Shown here: positions 5,258 through 6,178 of the stretch, one piece after another | Layout: every line of letters starts with the position of its first letter | Numbering within the stretch: position 1 is the first letter of the stretch | Origin: an uncultured Clostridia bacterium | GTDB taxonomy: Bacteria; Bacillota; Clostridia; Oscillospirales; Acutalibacteraceae | Reading direction: 5' to 3' | Length of the DNA: 6,178 nt | NCBI GenBank assembly: GCA_945869905.1 | Contig: CAMBQD010000064.1 | Location: forward strand, 1 to 6,178 | Program-made: the position numbers and the translations under genes | The notes under the pieces: generated by a model | What the model saw: only the letters and a program-made list of their open reading frames with translations | Told to the model about the DNA's origin: nothing | Database searches by the model: none

Positions 5258-6178
5258 TATTTACCTTCTTTATATGACTGTTTAAATTCATCTGCTGCGT
5301 TTAAGATGTCCTCCCTGACATCATCGTCAAGCACCTTATCCCTCTCAATAGCATTACTGATTTGAGGATGCTCGGATTTAATATAATTAATCAAAGCCAT
5401 TTGGAATGTCTTAACCTCCTTTACAGGCAGGTCAACAAAGACCTTGCCCGTTGCCGCAACAAGAGTAATCACCATATCCGAAAGGGAAAGAGGATTACCC
5501 AAAGGCTGCTTAAGCAGCTCCATAAGACTTTTACCATAGGCAAGACCTGCCTTGGTTTCATCATCAAGGTCAGACGAAAACTGCGTAAACACTTCCATTT
5601 CCCTGTACTGTGCCAAATCAATACGCAGTGAGCCTGCCGCCTTTTTCATAGCCTTAGTCTGTGCCGCACCGCCTACACGGGATACGGAAAGACCCACATT
5701 AACAGCCGGACGCATACCGCTGAAGAACAAATCGCTTTCAAGAAAAATCTGACCGTCTGTAATGGATATAACATTTGTGGGGATATAAGCGGACACATCG
5801 CCTGCCTGTGTTTCAATAATGGGCAGGGCAGTAATTGAACCGCCGCCCAGCTCGTCGCTTAGCTTGGCTGAGCGCTCCAGCAAACGTGAATGAAGATAGA
5901 ACACGTCGCCGGGATAAGCCTCACGTCCGGGACTTCTTTCAAGCAAAAGTGAAATAGCACGGTAAGCCACGGCGTGCTTGCTTAAATCATCATAGACTAT
6001 AAGGCAATCCTTGCCCTGATACATAAAATGCTCTGCAAGAGCTGTTGCCGAATAAGGCGCAATATACTGAAGTGATGCAGGGTCGGAGGCAGTTGAGCAT
6101 ACAACTATTGTGTATTCCATTGCTCCTGCCTTTTCAAGCGTATTTACAAGCTTTGCAACGCTTGAAGCCTTCTGACCG
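5257..6178 (-). CDS. atpA: F-type ATP synthase alpha subunit, C-terminal part
   Basis: The gene enters from the right edge; 306 residues plus the stop are visible. An internal ATG at 6118-6120 is not the start, because the frame stays open to the edge and encodes the conserved G-Q-K-A-S-S-V-A-K-L-V before G-A-M-E-Y-T-I-V-V. Further conserved blocks are L-I-V-Y-D-D-L (visible residues 59-65, Walker B), P-G-R-E-A-Y-P-G-D-V-F-Y-L-H-S-R, and I-P-T-N-V-I-S-I-T-D-G-Q. S-V-S-R-V-G-G-A-A-Q (164-173) carries the arginine finger that reaches the beta catalytic site. The P-loop and N-terminal barrel lie outside the window. The C-terminal helical domain (M-E-L-L-K-Q-P onward) is present and ends with D-E-F-K-Q-S-Y-K-E-G-K. 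TAA at 5257-5259 overlaps the atpG start by one base. Gene order atpA-atpG-atpD-atpC is the standard bacterial one. Confidence 0.96.
   Translation of the reverse strand, partial: GQKASSVAKLVNTLEKAGAMEYTIVVCSTASDPASLQYIAPYSATALAEHFMYQGKDCLIVYDDLSKHAVAYRAISLLLERSPGREAYPGDVFYLHSRLLERSAKLSDELGGGSITALPIIETQAGDVSAYIPTNVISITDGQIFLESDLFFSGMRPAVNVGLSVSRVGGAAQTKAMKKAAGSLRIDLAQYREMEVFTQFSSDLDDETKAGLAYGKSLMELLKQPLGNPLSLSDMVITLVAATGKVFVDLPVKEVKTFQMALINYIKSEHPQISNAIERDKVLDDDVREDILNAADEFKQSYKEGK

Overview
The window looks like ordinary chromosome from a low-to-moderate-GC Gram-positive of the class Clostridia, possibly a gut Ruminococcaceae/Oscillospiraceae type. That placement is an inference from Shine-Dalgarno-led genes, a lipoprotein signal with a clostridial-style double Cys, AT-rich promoters and the character of the F1-ATPase and Xpt proteins. 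No mobile element, RNA gene, CRISPR array or phage gene was seen.

Layout. (1) Positions 1-1171, minus strand: xpt (xanthine phosphoribosyltransferase), followed 57 nt later by a BMP/PnrA-type substrate-binding lipoprotein that runs off the left edge. This is a plausible purine salvage and uptake unit. (2) About 1172-1336: a divergent, AT-rich promoter region with a good plus-strand sigma-A promoter and small palindromes, but no recognisable purine riboswitch. (3) Positions 1337-2503, plus strand: a tightly overlapping three-gene operon coding for a 63-aa two-helix membrane protein, a DUF523/TudS-like cysteine protein and a GNAT acetyltransferase. (4) 2509-2539: a strong hairpin terminator between convergent genes, whose 3' base includes part of the atpC stop codon. 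(5) 2538-6178, minus strand: the end of an F-type ATP synthase operon in the canonical order atpA (3' part), atpG, atpD, atpC. These encode the alpha, gamma, beta and epsilon subunits of the F1 head.

The most notable observation is an in-frame TGA at codon 84 of atpD, at 4105-4107. It falls where the family has the conserved Leu of the G-K-x-T-L-G-R segment. Reading frame and family alignment continue undisturbed on both sides, and all catalytic motifs downstream are intact. TGA is an ordinary stop elsewhere in the window, so genome-wide recoding is unlikely. A sequencing or assembly error, or a recent nonsense mutation, is the simplest reading; readthrough is possible but unproven. I found no convincing undescribed system here.
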